Source: Pyrodictiaceae archaeon (GTDB lineage Archaea > Thermoproteota > Thermoprotei_A > Sulfolobales > Pyrodictiaceae). Taken from it: a stretch of DNA of 5,396 nucleotides. Below, piece after piece: positions 1 to 5,396 of this stretch. The stretch lies in NCBI GenBank assembly GCA_026986935.1, contig JALSNP010000009.1, positions 1 through 5,396 on the forward strand, read 5' to 3'. The position numbers were made by a program, and so were the translations under genes. Each line of letters begins with the position of its first letter. The stretch's first letter is position 1. The notes beneath the pieces were generated by a model. It was not told the DNA's origin and did not search any database. It was given only the letters and a program-made list of their open reading frames with translations.

Positions 1-2421
1 GAGCCGCTTGAAGCGAGATATCTAGCAGTATTAGGGGCAGGTTTTCCTCCGAGAGAGAAAACTATACCTCAGTCAAGCTCAACGCTTCTAGGTAACATAA
101 AGCTATTGTTATCATACATATATAATAATTACTTATACGTATGGATTACGGGCTCTAACTCGCACCTCTTTACACAGGATAACTTCGTGGCCGTACTCGT
201 GTATAAGTGGGACAACTTACAACCCCTAACAAGCCTTTGGAGATTCTACGACGGGGTAAAAGCAAACAACATTGCTTTAAGCAAGGATTACAAAGTAGTA
301 GCTTTCGCCTCATCATCAGGAATCTACATAGCTTTAAGAGCAAATAACACCTACTATTTAGCATGGAGCCTGCCCACGCAACACCCTATAGAATCTATAG
401 ATATAGTAAAATATCACAATGCATATCTATTACTAGCGGTGAGCATGGGCGGCTATGTAGAGATAGCAAGTATTCAATACAGCCAGGCCCCCCTACTCTA
501 CACTATCGCGCCCGATAACACGCCATGGGTTCAACTAAGCAACGCTAACGGCGGATATTTTGGACTAAATAAGGCCCTATACGCGGTGTTCACATCAAGT
601 AAAGGAGTCACTATACTGACCAATATCGATAAACTCATAGATAATAAGATCATAATCAACAACATATACGACTACATAGTAGGATACACAACTATAACAG
701 CATATAATCCTGACGGGAAAGTAGTCAAGAACTACGTGGTTAGAGCAAATCTCACCTACAATAACATGACATTGTTCAGTACAGTCACTAGGACATCCAA
801 TGGCACCGCAAAAATACCTTGCATAAGCTATGGTGTTACAAGGATCTTGATAGAGCCCCTTAACAAGAATCTTTACAAACCCGTAATCGTTACAATAAAT
901 TGTAGCAAAGTGGGTATAAGATACGATGATGTGAACGTAACGCTACCCTATGTTTACCATAAGCTAGTAATACATCTCATAGACTCTTACTCTGGTAAGG
1001 CACCACTGCAACAACTCAACATCACGATAATCGATATCCAACATAATAGGAGTATTAGCGTACAGTACCCGGCTAAAGCTAAATCAATTACTATAGGAAG
1101 GCTCCTGCCCAGTAACTATTCAATAAAGATTATTGATCCACGTGGCGTGCTATACGTAAACAAGGAGGTAAGAGTAAACCTAATCAGTGATAAAGAGCTA
1201 TTTATTAGTATTGATAGGAAGCCCGCTATTACGATAATAAGACTGATTCCCGTGATAAGCCCTGCTGCAAGGAATATTAAAGTCACAGACAAGCTAAATG
1301 TAACCGTTTATAGTGATAACGGCACAGTACTGTTCAATTACGTGGTATCAGCTCCTACAAGGAAGCCCCTGGTCCTGAGCTTCGCCACGCTGTACAGAGG
1401 GCCTGCAGTAGTAAAGATAATCGATGTCCCACCGGAGGGCCGTGGCAAGTTCTACCGGGATGTAACGAAACAGATATATATTAGTATTGAATCGGCGTCT
1501 AGCACTTATTCCTTGACACTAAGTCAGATAGAGCACAGGGTCTTAGTAAAAATCATTATACCTGGTAACAAAGTGGTCCAGACTGTTCTCAAAGTGTATC
1601 CTATTAACTCCTCGAAGGCAATAACTATAATCAACTCTACTACGCCTAGCTACGAATTATTCCTACCGATAGGCTACTACTGCTTCCACGCCATACCATT
1701 AGCAAAGTACCTCGGGTTCATGCTGTACAAGCCAGCCACCACATGTACCTTAGTGAAGGGAACCGGGGCCGAAACTATTAATATACGCATAGAGAAAGAC
1801 AGGAACATAACTACAATAATCTTTGTGGATCCCTTGTCGAAGGGCGGTAAACTAATAGACAATATTACCATAGTCCTTGACGGTAAGGAAATAGCCTCTA
1901 TTATTCGCGGGAAAACAGCTAAGGTGAAACTCCCTATCCTCATTAATGGCTCAAAGATTGTGATTGAGTCACAGCACGGCGTATATAAGAGGGTGGAGAA
2001 GACCATAAAACCTCAGAAGAAGATAATAGTGCTCAGACTAATACGCGTCCCGTTCAAGTATAGTCTTACAGTACTCAGTACACGTGGAAACACGTTATCT
2101 GGAGCTGTAGCCAGTATAGATGGGGTGGATAACGTTCTCCATCTCCGCTATACAACAGATGAGAAGGGAACCATCAGCATAACCTTACCTTACGGGACAT
2201 ATCATATATGTGTGACATGCCCTGGCTACCTAGGTAAGTGCTATACGCTGAGCATCCACGCATCCGCAAGCGATGTTGTTACCCTTAAGCCTACAATTAT
2301 CACTCTATTGCGGAGCTACATTATTCCGATAACAATAGTCGTAGTTGGCATAGTACTAATTATTGCGGCGAGAGCTTACTTCAAGCGTGTGCTTGAGCGT
2401 TTATCCGAGGAAGAATTCTAA
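1..2421 (+). CDS. Large C-terminally anchored surface protein: propeller-like region plus tandem beta-sandwich domains (5' partial)
   Basis: The frame is open from base 1 without a stop, giving 806 codons before TAA at 2419-2421. The TTG at 106 is therefore an internal codon and the real start lies left of the window. Codons about 1-215 show short repeated beta-strand units with phrases such as ALSKDYKVVAFASSSG and LLLAVSMGGYVEIASI, resembling propeller blades. From about 681 to 2292 there are roughly six Ig-like beta-sandwich units. The last (2056-2292) has the classic carboxypeptidase-regulatory/PEGA pattern: a TDEKG turn, LPYGTYHI, GYLGKCYTL, then DVVTLKP. A single hydrophobic helix (2317-2382, IIPITIVVVGIVLIIAA) is followed by a basic then acidic tail (KRVLERLSEEEF), predicting an outside-facing body and a cytoplasmic C-terminus. 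I count 16 N-X-S/T sequons, consistent with a glycosylated cell-surface protein. The precise role (adhesin, S-layer-associated or binding protein) is unknown. It is probably not in one operon with the next gene, which has its own promoter-like site. Confidence 0.85.
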   Translation, partial: EPLEARYLAVLGAGFPPREKTIPQSSSTLLGNIKLLLSYIYNNYLYVWITGSNSHLFTQDNFVAVLVYKWDNLQPLTSLWRFYDGVKANNIALSKDYKVVAFASSSGIYIALRANNTYYLAWSLPTQHPIESIDIVKYHNAYLLLAVSMGGYVEIASIQYSQAPLLYTIAPDNTPWVQLSNANGGYFGLNKALYAVFTSSKGVTILTNIDKLIDNKIIINNIYDYIVGYTTITAYNPDGKVVKNYVVRANLTYNNMTLFSTVTRTSNGTAKIPCISYGVTRILIEPLNKNLYKPVIVTINCSKVGIRYDDVNVTLPYVYHKLVIHLIDSYSGKAPLQQLNITIIDIQHNRSISVQYPAKAKSITIGRLLPSNYSIKIIDPRGVLYVNKEVRVNLISDKELFISIDRKPAITIIRLIPVISPAARNIKVTDKLNVTVYSDNGTVLFNYVVSAPTRKPLVLSFATLYRGPAVVKIIDVPPEGRGKFYRDVTKQIYISIESASSTYSLTLSQIEHRVLVKIIIPGNKVVQTVLKVYPINSSKAITIINSTTPSYELFLPIGYYCFHAIPLAKYLGFMLYKPATTCTLVKGTGAETINIRIEKDRNITTIIFVDPLSKGGKLIDNITIVLDGKEIASIIRGKTAKVKLPILINGSKIVIESQHGVYKRVEKTIKPQKKIIVLRLIRVPFKYSLTVLSTRGNTLSGAVASIDGVDNVLHLRYTTDEKGTISITLPYGTYHICVTCPGYLGKCYTLSIHASASDVVTLKPTIITLLRSYIIPITIVVVGIVLIIAARAYFKRVLERLSEEEF
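2056..2292 (+). other. C-terminal carboxypeptidase-regulatory/PEGA-like beta-sandwich domain with three cysteines
   Basis: This is the last extracellular domain of the surface protein, just before the membrane anchor. The order of motifs fits the transthyretin-like/CarboxypepD_reg pattern: a G-A-V-A-S-I-D-G strand, a TTDEKG turn, a strand ending in LPYGTY, then PGYLGKC and a final strand VVTLKP. Three cysteines form C-x2-C-x6-C (codons at 2209, 2218 and 2239). The domain type is inferred from strand pattern only. The likely role is a structural spacer or ligand-binding module. Confidence 0.55.
2317..2382 (+). other. Predicted C-terminal transmembrane anchor of the surface protein
   Basis: About 22 residues, running from YIIPITIVVVGIVLI through IAARAYF, with no charged residue before the Arg near the end. 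It is followed by KRVLERLSEEEF. The positively charged flank after the helix supports an extracellular N-side and a cytoplasmic C-side (positive-inside rule). Confidence 0.8.
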
Positions 2422-2447
2422 ACCCTAATACATTGTTTTAAGGTAGC

Positions 2448-2456
2448 TTAAAATAT
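2448..2456 (+). promoter_or_regulatory. Archaeal TATA-like box upstream of the coiled-coil protein gene
   Basis: TTAAAATAT lies in the 79-nt gap after the surface-protein gene. A start of transcription about 25 nt downstream would fall near 2478-2482, leaving a short leader that contains the purine-rich AAGGGGG before the TTG start. The assignment rests on sequence resemblance and spacing only. A second AT-rich stretch (TTTTAA, 2436-2441) lies nearby and could instead be the functional box or an end-of-transcript T-run. Confidence 0.4.
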
Positions 2457-2486
2457 CGGTAAAAGATGCCCTTATCCGGGAAGTCG

Positions 2487-2493
2487 AAGGGGG
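2487..2493 (+). promoter_or_regulatory. Ribosome binding site deciding the TTG start at 2501
   Basis: AAGGGGG ends 7 nt before the TTG at 2501. Upstream in the same frame there is no ATG, GTG or TTG before the in-frame stop TAG at 2444-2446, so this purine block supports the TTG as the initiator. Confidence 0.55.
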
Positions 2494-2500
2494 TTCAAGC

Positions 2501-2932
2501 TTGAGCGTAGGAATAAGAGAGTTCTCCTCGGCACAAGAACTGCTTAGATTTATTGATGCGCATCTAACTGAGCTACGGAAAACTCTTGGAGACTTGCTCA
2601 GAGTTATTGAGGAGCTTAGGGCGAAGAGCGAGCTTGATAAGAGGATTAGGGAGTTGCTACTGAGGCTTAGCCGTCAAGGGGGGGAGGGCACGTCATCGGG
2701 GTCTCGCCCAGAGATTGTTAAGCTGGGCGAGTCATTGGAGCTAGTTATAAATCCCTCACCTTCTGTTGAGCTGCGTTACTTAGAGGATCTTGCGGAGACC
2801 ATTAATAAGAAAATAGCGAAGCTGCAAGCAGCGAGAAAAGGGGTAGAACAGTTAGCTGAAATAGGGCTTGAGGCGAAGCTAGATGTCATACTAGTAGACG
2901 ATGTGCCCACAACCATATTCATTAAATTCTAG
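2501..2932 (+). CDS. Hypothetical 143-aa helical/coiled-coil protein
   Basis: I do not recognise this family. The protein has no signal peptide or membrane segment and looks cytoplasmic. Residues about 9-58 are a long charged amphipathic helix with leucines at heptad-like spacing (for example LTELRKTLGDLLRVIEELR and ELLLRLS), predicting a coiled coil. A flexible Gly/Ser linker (RQGGEGTSSGS, about 59-69) follows. Then comes a short beta-like stretch (ESLELVINPSPS), a second helical region (about 92-127, with INKKIAKLQAARKGVEQL), and a terminal beta-like segment (KLDVILVDDVPTTIFIKF). TTG is chosen as start because of the AAGGGGG block upstream and the lack of alternatives. The ORF has coherent codon use and a likely promoter, so I consider it a real gene. 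Helix-linker-strand-helix-strand could fit a dimerising adaptor or a small chaperone-like protein, but nothing diagnostic is visible. It lies 79 nt after the surface-protein gene and 113 nt before the flippase-like gene. Confidence 0.8.
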   Translation: MSVGIREFSSAQELLRFIDAHLTELRKTLGDLLRVIEELRAKSELDKRIRELLLRLSRQGGEGTSSGSRPEIVKLGESLELVINPSPSVELRYLEDLAETINKKIAKLQAARKGVEQLAEIGLEAKLDVILVDDVPTTIFIKF

Positions 2933-2935
2933 GTC

Positions 2936-2940
2936 TTTTT
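2936..2940 (+). terminator. Possible T-rich transcription terminator after the coiled-coil gene
   Basis: A run of five T lies 3 nt after the TAG stop, inside the pyrimidine-rich TCTTTTTC, and no hairpin precedes it. Archaeal RNA polymerase can terminate at short oligo-T tracts, and a promoter-like site for the next gene lies downstream, so a boundary here is plausible. A run of five T is weak evidence on its own. Confidence 0.3.
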
Positions 2941-2995
2941 CATGTATTCTCGGAATCGTGTTACCGTGCTTAGATTCTTAGTTCATTTCTATACA

Positions 2996-3004
2996 TTTAT
3001 TTAA
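2996..3004 (+). promoter_or_regulatory. Archaeal TATA-like box for the flippase/glycosyltransferase/deacetylase operon
   Basis: TTTATTTAA sits in the 113-nt gap before the operon. Transcription starting about 25 nt downstream of its centre would begin near 3025-3029 and give a leader of about 17-21 nt containing GGTGAGGAG, which fits translation from the CTG at 3046. Transcription could instead start at or next to the ATG at 3031, which opens a two-codon frame. The site is inferred from composition and spacing. Confidence 0.5.
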
Positions 3005-3034
3005 TCACTGAAAGTCTTTGCCGGGGCAAGATGC

Positions 3035-3043
3035 GGTGAGGAG
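3035..3043 (+). promoter_or_regulatory. Strong Shine-Dalgarno site that points to a CTG start at 3046
   Basis: GGTGAGGAG is close to the canonical archaeal Shine-Dalgarno sequence complementary to the 16S rRNA 3' end. GGTGAG ends 5 nt before the CTG at 3046; a second in-frame CTG at 3052 is 11 nt away. The first ordinary start codon in this frame after the stop at 3037 is TTG at 3121, which has no Shine-Dalgarno site ahead of it and would begin inside a membrane helix. Confidence 0.6.
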
Positions 3044-3045
3044 TA

Positions 3046-3978
3046 CTGAAGCTGGCTGAGTATCTTGCTGAGGGGCTTAGAGTTATTAGCAATGCTAAGT
3101 TCTCGTATTTCGCTCTCGCATTGGGCATTTACTTCCTATCGGTACTGTTATATGCTCTAAGATTGAAGATAGTTCTTAAGCGTATCGGTATACATATAGG
3201 TGTTTTCGATGCTGTTGCTGCTCACCTGCTTACAGTGACCGTGAATAATCTCACTCCTAGCGCAAAGACTGGGGGCGAAGTGGCTAGGGCAGCATATGTT
3301 TATGCAAAGACGAGGGCTTCGCTAGCTAATATTGCTACTGCTATTGCGTTCGAGCGGCTCAGTGAGGCTTTCCCAGTAACCGCTTTAGCGCTCATCGCTC
3401 TCTACGCTGCACTGGTTGCACACAGTGTTAACATATATGTTGTCGCCGCCGTAGCTCTCCCAATAGCCGGGGTATTGCTTGGCTTCAAGTACTGGGATAA
3501 GCTAATGGACTATGTTTTAAGGAAGTCAGAGCAGCTTGGCTTCATAGCGGTAGATGAGAGCGAAGAGCTTGCTTCTCTACGTAAACTCATGGGGGATTAC
3601 CCTCTTCTTCTAGCCGCTGTGGCTCTCAGCACCGCTGTCTGGGTTCTTGATATAATACGTCTATACGTTATAGGATTAGCTGTTGGCTGGAGAGCGCCCT
3701 TCTTTAGGTTCATGCTCCTAAGTATACTATACCTTATTATAGGGTTATTCGCCATAACCCCTGGCGGGCTGGGCATAGTTGAGGGGGGGTTGGCTGCTGC
3801 TCTGGTTGCTCTTGGAGCGCCTACCGATAAGGCGATAGCAATAACAATTATAGAGAGGCTTATATCTTATGCAATTGCTACACTAATCGGGGGCCTCGTT
3901 GCCACTTTTACAGGAGGATGGCACGCATGGAGACTCTTAAGATCGCGCTGGCGTCGGACTGGTTCTATCCAAAAATAG
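3046..3978 (+). CDS. UPF0104 flippase-like integral membrane protein (MprF / LPG-synthase membrane-domain family)
   Basis: Counted from CTG 3046 this is a 310-residue polytopic protein with about six to seven hydrophobic segments (roughly 19-39, 108-126, 130-147, 184-212, 219-238 and 262-289, plus a shorter one near 52-68). Family signatures are visible: NNLTP followed by GGEVARA (67-82), FERLSE (102-107), and PGGLGIVEGG (239-248) followed by a late ERL (270-272). These match the membrane domain shared with bacterial MprF, where it flips aminoacylated lipids; in archaea members sit beside or are fused to glycosyltransferases. A role in moving or handling a lipid or lipid-linked glycan is inferred. 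The N-terminus appears to lack the first hydrophobic helix seen in many relatives, so the start deserves care. The last 17 codons, a basic tail with RSRWRR, overlap the glycosyltransferase gene, suggesting cotranslation. It appears to be the first gene of a three-gene operon. Confidence 0.82.
   Translation: MKLAEYLAEGLRVISNAKFSYFALALGIYFLSVLLYALRLKIVLKRIGIHIGVFDAVAAHLLTVTVNNLTPSAKTGGEVARAAYVYAKTRASLANIATAIAFERLSEAFPVTALALIALYAALVAHSVNIYVVAAVALPIAGVLLGFKYWDKLMDYVLRKSEQLGFIAVDESEELASLRKLMGDYPLLLAAVALSTAVWVLDIIRLYVIGLAVGWRAPFFRFMLLSILYLIIGLFAITPGGLGIVEGGLAAALVALGAPTDKAIAITIIERLISYAIATLIGGLVATFTGGWHAWRLLRSRWRRTGSIQK
3912..3917 (+). promoter_or_regulatory. Ribosome binding site inside the flippase-like gene, favouring the glycosyltransferase start at 3927
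   Basis: AGGAGG abuts the ATG at 3918 with no spacer, which is too close for initiation there. It lies 9 nt ahead of the in-frame ATG at 3927, which is a workable distance. The second ATG is therefore the better start, and the protein would begin METLKIALASDWF. Confidence 0.65.
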
Positions 3979-5171
3979 GCGGCATTGAGACCCATATCCA
4001 GGAGCTGGCGTATAATCTTCTACGCCTCGGCCACGAACCACACATAATAACTCATGATTATCGTAAGTTCGGGTCCACGTTCAATGATGATTTCCCCTTC
4101 CCGGTGCACAGGCTTCATGGAGAGATTTATAATAGTAGTGAGCACGTAAGTTTCGGCATTAGGTCTATTTATCAAGCAAATAAGCTTTATAAACAGGAAA
4201 GATTTGATATAACCCATGTCCATAGTATCTATTCTCCCTTAGGCATGATAGTTGCTAACGTCTCTAAGGGCCTACGGGACGTCCCTACCGTTGCCACTAA
4301 TCATTCTTTCTTCGAGTGGCGTTTTCGCAAAAAACTATGGCTCCCACTCATAAGGTACGCGTTAAGAAGAGTCGACACCATAATTGCTGTTAGCAGGGCT
4401 GTTGCACGGGATACGCAAAAGATTATCAAAAATGATAAGAAACCTGTTTTTATAATTCCTAATGCGATTGATGTAAGTTTCTGGAGACCACCCGACCACG
4501 ATGAGCGGGTTAAAGCGCGTAAAATGATCGGTGCCGAGTCATTCGATTTTGTCGTGTTTGCTCCCGGGCGTTTCACCGAGAGGAAACGAATACACGTGGT
4601 TCCCCGCATCATAGCTAAGGCTTCGCGCATGCTAGGGACCACTAAGCGTCGTCTCTACCTAGTCATAATAGGTGACGGGCCTCTTGCTGATAGGGTTAGG
4701 GAGGAGGCTCGGAGATATTCTGACTCTGTACGCGTCTATCTTAACGGATTTGTTGAGAGAAAATTGCTTCGCCATTATTACTGGGCGGCTGACTTAACCA
4801 TAGTGCCTTCAAGGCTTGAGGCCTTCTCAATAACCGCGCTAGAGTCTATGGCCTGCGGCGTCCCAGTCATAGGCTATAAGGGCGGCGGGATAGAGGATCT
4901 AATAGTAGAGGCCGTGACAGGTTTCCTTGTAGAAAGCGACGATGATGCCGCGAAAAGAATAGCATCACTAGCCGTGAACGACGAGCTACACGCCAAGATG
5001 AGGGAGACAGCACCTCTCCACGTAGCAAAGAACTTCTCATGGGATAAGGTGATCTATTGGATACTTGACACATATAAGGCAACAATGTCCTCTGCCAGGC
5101 CGGGCGAGAAACTGTTCCTTCTTTACAGGGCGTGGCTAGGGTTGACAGGGCTATGGCGAAGAAGGTTATAA
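3927..5171 (+). CDS. GT4-family glycosyltransferase with PIG-A-like N-terminus
   Basis: A 414-residue GT-B fold retaining glycosyltransferase (numbered from ATG 3927). The N-terminal acceptor domain opens with a Rossmann strand, then SDWFYPKIGGIETHI (11-25), whose GG loop and wording closely resemble the start of PIG-A/GPI3 and related GT4 enzymes. HVHS (97-100) and TNHSFFEW follow. The linker holds VSRAVARD (155-162) and IPNAIDVSFW (177-186). The donor domain has GRFTERKR (214-221), IGDGPL (248-253), and the hallmark E-x7-E motif in RLEAFSITALESMACGVPV, with E298 and E306 in the nucleotide-sugar site, then GGGIEDLI and GFLV. There is no signal peptide or membrane helix, so it should act at the cytoplasmic face using a nucleotide-activated sugar; donor and acceptor cannot be read from sequence. 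It overlaps the upstream gene by 52 nt and the downstream deacetylase by 19 nt. A basic end (WRRRL) could touch the membrane. A start at 3918 (417 aa) is possible but less likely. Confidence 0.92.
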   Translation: METLKIALASDWFYPKIGGIETHIQELAYNLLRLGHEPHIITHDYRKFGSTFNDDFPFPVHRLHGEIYNSSEHVSFGIRSIYQANKLYKQERFDITHVHSIYSPLGMIVANVSKGLRDVPTVATNHSFFEWRFRKKLWLPLIRYALRRVDTIIAVSRAVARDTQKIIKNDKKPVFIIPNAIDVSFWRPPDHDERVKARKMIGAESFDFVVFAPGRFTERKRIHVVPRIIAKASRMLGTTKRRLYLVIIGDGPLADRVREEARRYSDSVRVYLNGFVERKLLRHYYWAADLTIVPSRLEAFSITALESMACGVPVIGYKGGGIEDLIVEAVTGFLVESDDDAAKRIASLAVNDELHAKMRETAPLHVAKNFSWDKVIYWILDTYKATMSSARPGEKLFLLYRAWLGLTGLWRRRL

Positions 5172-5396
5172 TAAGTTTTGATGTTGAGCGTGATTGTCCC
5201 CCCTACCTAGACTCGGCCAAGGGTGTGCTATACGGTCTTCCCCGTCTGCTCGAGCTTCTAAGAGAGGAGAGAATAAGAGCAACATTCTTCACAACGGGGC
5301 TCATCGCGGAGAGGTACCCCTCTATAATTAAGAGAGTAGTTGACGAGGGCCACGAGCTAGGATGCCATGGGTATAGGCATGAGCGCCTAGATAAGC
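5153..5396 (+). CDS. Polysaccharide deacetylase, NodB homology domain (3' partial)
   Basis: The first 81 codons of a NodB/CE4-type deacetylase cut by the right edge. Such enzymes are metal-dependent and remove N- or O-acetyl groups from sugars. Motif 1 appears as SFDVERD (8-14) instead of the common TFDD; D10 and E12 (or D14) would supply the general base and a metal ligand. PPYLD and a predicted helix follow, then IRATFFTTGLIAERYP (41-56), typical of the barrel core. Motif 2 is HELGCHGYRHERLD (67-80), with H72 and H76 matching the metal-binding H-x3-H. Later motifs lie outside the window. No signal peptide precedes the first strand, so it is predicted to be cytoplasmic. ATG 5153 is chosen because the first core strand begins immediately after it; GTG 5132 would add seven residues. 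It overlaps the glycosyltransferase gene by 19 nt and so is probably translated in a coupled way. Confidence 0.9.
   Translation, partial: MAKKVIISFDVERDCPPYLDSAKGVLYGLPRLLELLREERIRATFFTTGLIAERYPSIIKRVVDEGHELGCHGYRHERLDK

Noticed and set aside
106..108. TTG at 106 as the start of the large surface protein
   Set aside because: The same frame stays open back to base 1 with no stop, and no signal peptide or Shine-Dalgarno site is evident at 106. The gene begins outside the window.
1677..2006. Open frame on the minus strand of about 109 codons inside the surface-protein gene
   Set aside because: It lies fully antisense to a convincing coding region and its translation shows no domain or start signal; it is a shadow of the + strand gene.
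2470..2480. CCC-TTATC-CGGG as a hairpin or regulatory stem in the leader of the coiled-coil gene
   Set aside because: The stem is only about three base pairs with a small loop, well within chance.
3121..3123. TTG at 3121 as the start of the flippase-like protein
   Set aside because: It would remove the cytoplasmic N-terminus and begin in the middle of a hydrophobic helix, without any Shine-Dalgarno site, while a strong site lies upstream at 3035-3043.
4082..4091. AATGATGATT resembling a C box of a C/D small RNA
   Set aside because: It lies within the GT4 coding sequence, and no D box (CTGA) or C'/D' arrangement is present at the right distance.
4301..4642. Open frame on the minus strand of about 113 codons inside the glycosyltransferase gene
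   Set aside because: It is antisense to conserved GT4 motifs, with no recognisable protein features or promoter.
4867..5085. Minus-strand open frame near the end of the glycosyltransferase gene
   Set aside because: It is short, antisense to the donor domain, with a translation rich in Arg/Ser/Pro that looks like a frame shadow.

Overview
The window looks like a piece of a hyperthermophilic crenarchaeal (Thermoproteota) chromosome, most likely from the Desulfurococcales/Sulfolobales side. This is an inference. It rests on heavy use of AGA/AGG and ATA codons, a TTG start and a probable CTG start, GGTGAGG/AGGAGG-type Shine-Dalgarno sites, AT-rich TATA-like boxes about 40-50 nt ahead of the starts of the two downstream transcription units, and protein families typical of archaeal cell-surface and glycan metabolism. 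All genes are on the + strand and packing is tight. I saw no tRNA, rRNA, CRISPR array, insertion sequence or long repeat.

Layout. (1) Positions 1-2421: the 3' part of a very large surface protein gene. The frame is open to the left window edge, so the true start lies outside. It has a propeller-like N-terminal region, about six tandem beta-sandwich (PEGA/carboxypeptidase-regulatory-like) domains, many N-glycosylation sequons, and one C-terminal membrane anchor with a short cytoplasmic tail. (2) Positions 2501-2932: a small, soluble, mostly helical/coiled-coil protein of unknown function, with its own likely promoter and TTG start. (3) Positions 3046-5396: an overlapping three-gene operon. It encodes a polytopic flippase-like protein (UPF0104 / MprF membrane-domain family), a GT4 glycosyltransferase whose N-terminus resembles PIG-A, and a NodB-type polysaccharide deacetylase cut by the right edge. 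The first pair overlaps by 52 nt and the second by 19 nt, which suggests translational coupling.

How they may work together. The operon reads as a small glycan-lipid module: a retaining glycosyltransferase builds a glycan at the cytoplasmic face, a deacetylase probably removes an N-acetyl group from a sugar, and the membrane protein may move or handle a lipid or lipid-linked product. Glycosyl transfer followed by de-N-acetylation is formally analogous to the first two steps of GPI-anchor synthesis (PIG-A then PIG-L), although the deacetylase fold here is NodB rather than PIG-L/LmbE. The sequon-rich surface protein next door could be a client of surface glycosylation, but only proximity supports that.

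The best points to follow up are the operon as a possible archaeal glycolipid pathway, the non-canonical CTG start of the flippase-like gene (with a minimal ATG-CGG-TGA frame just upstream), and the unidentified coiled-coil protein.
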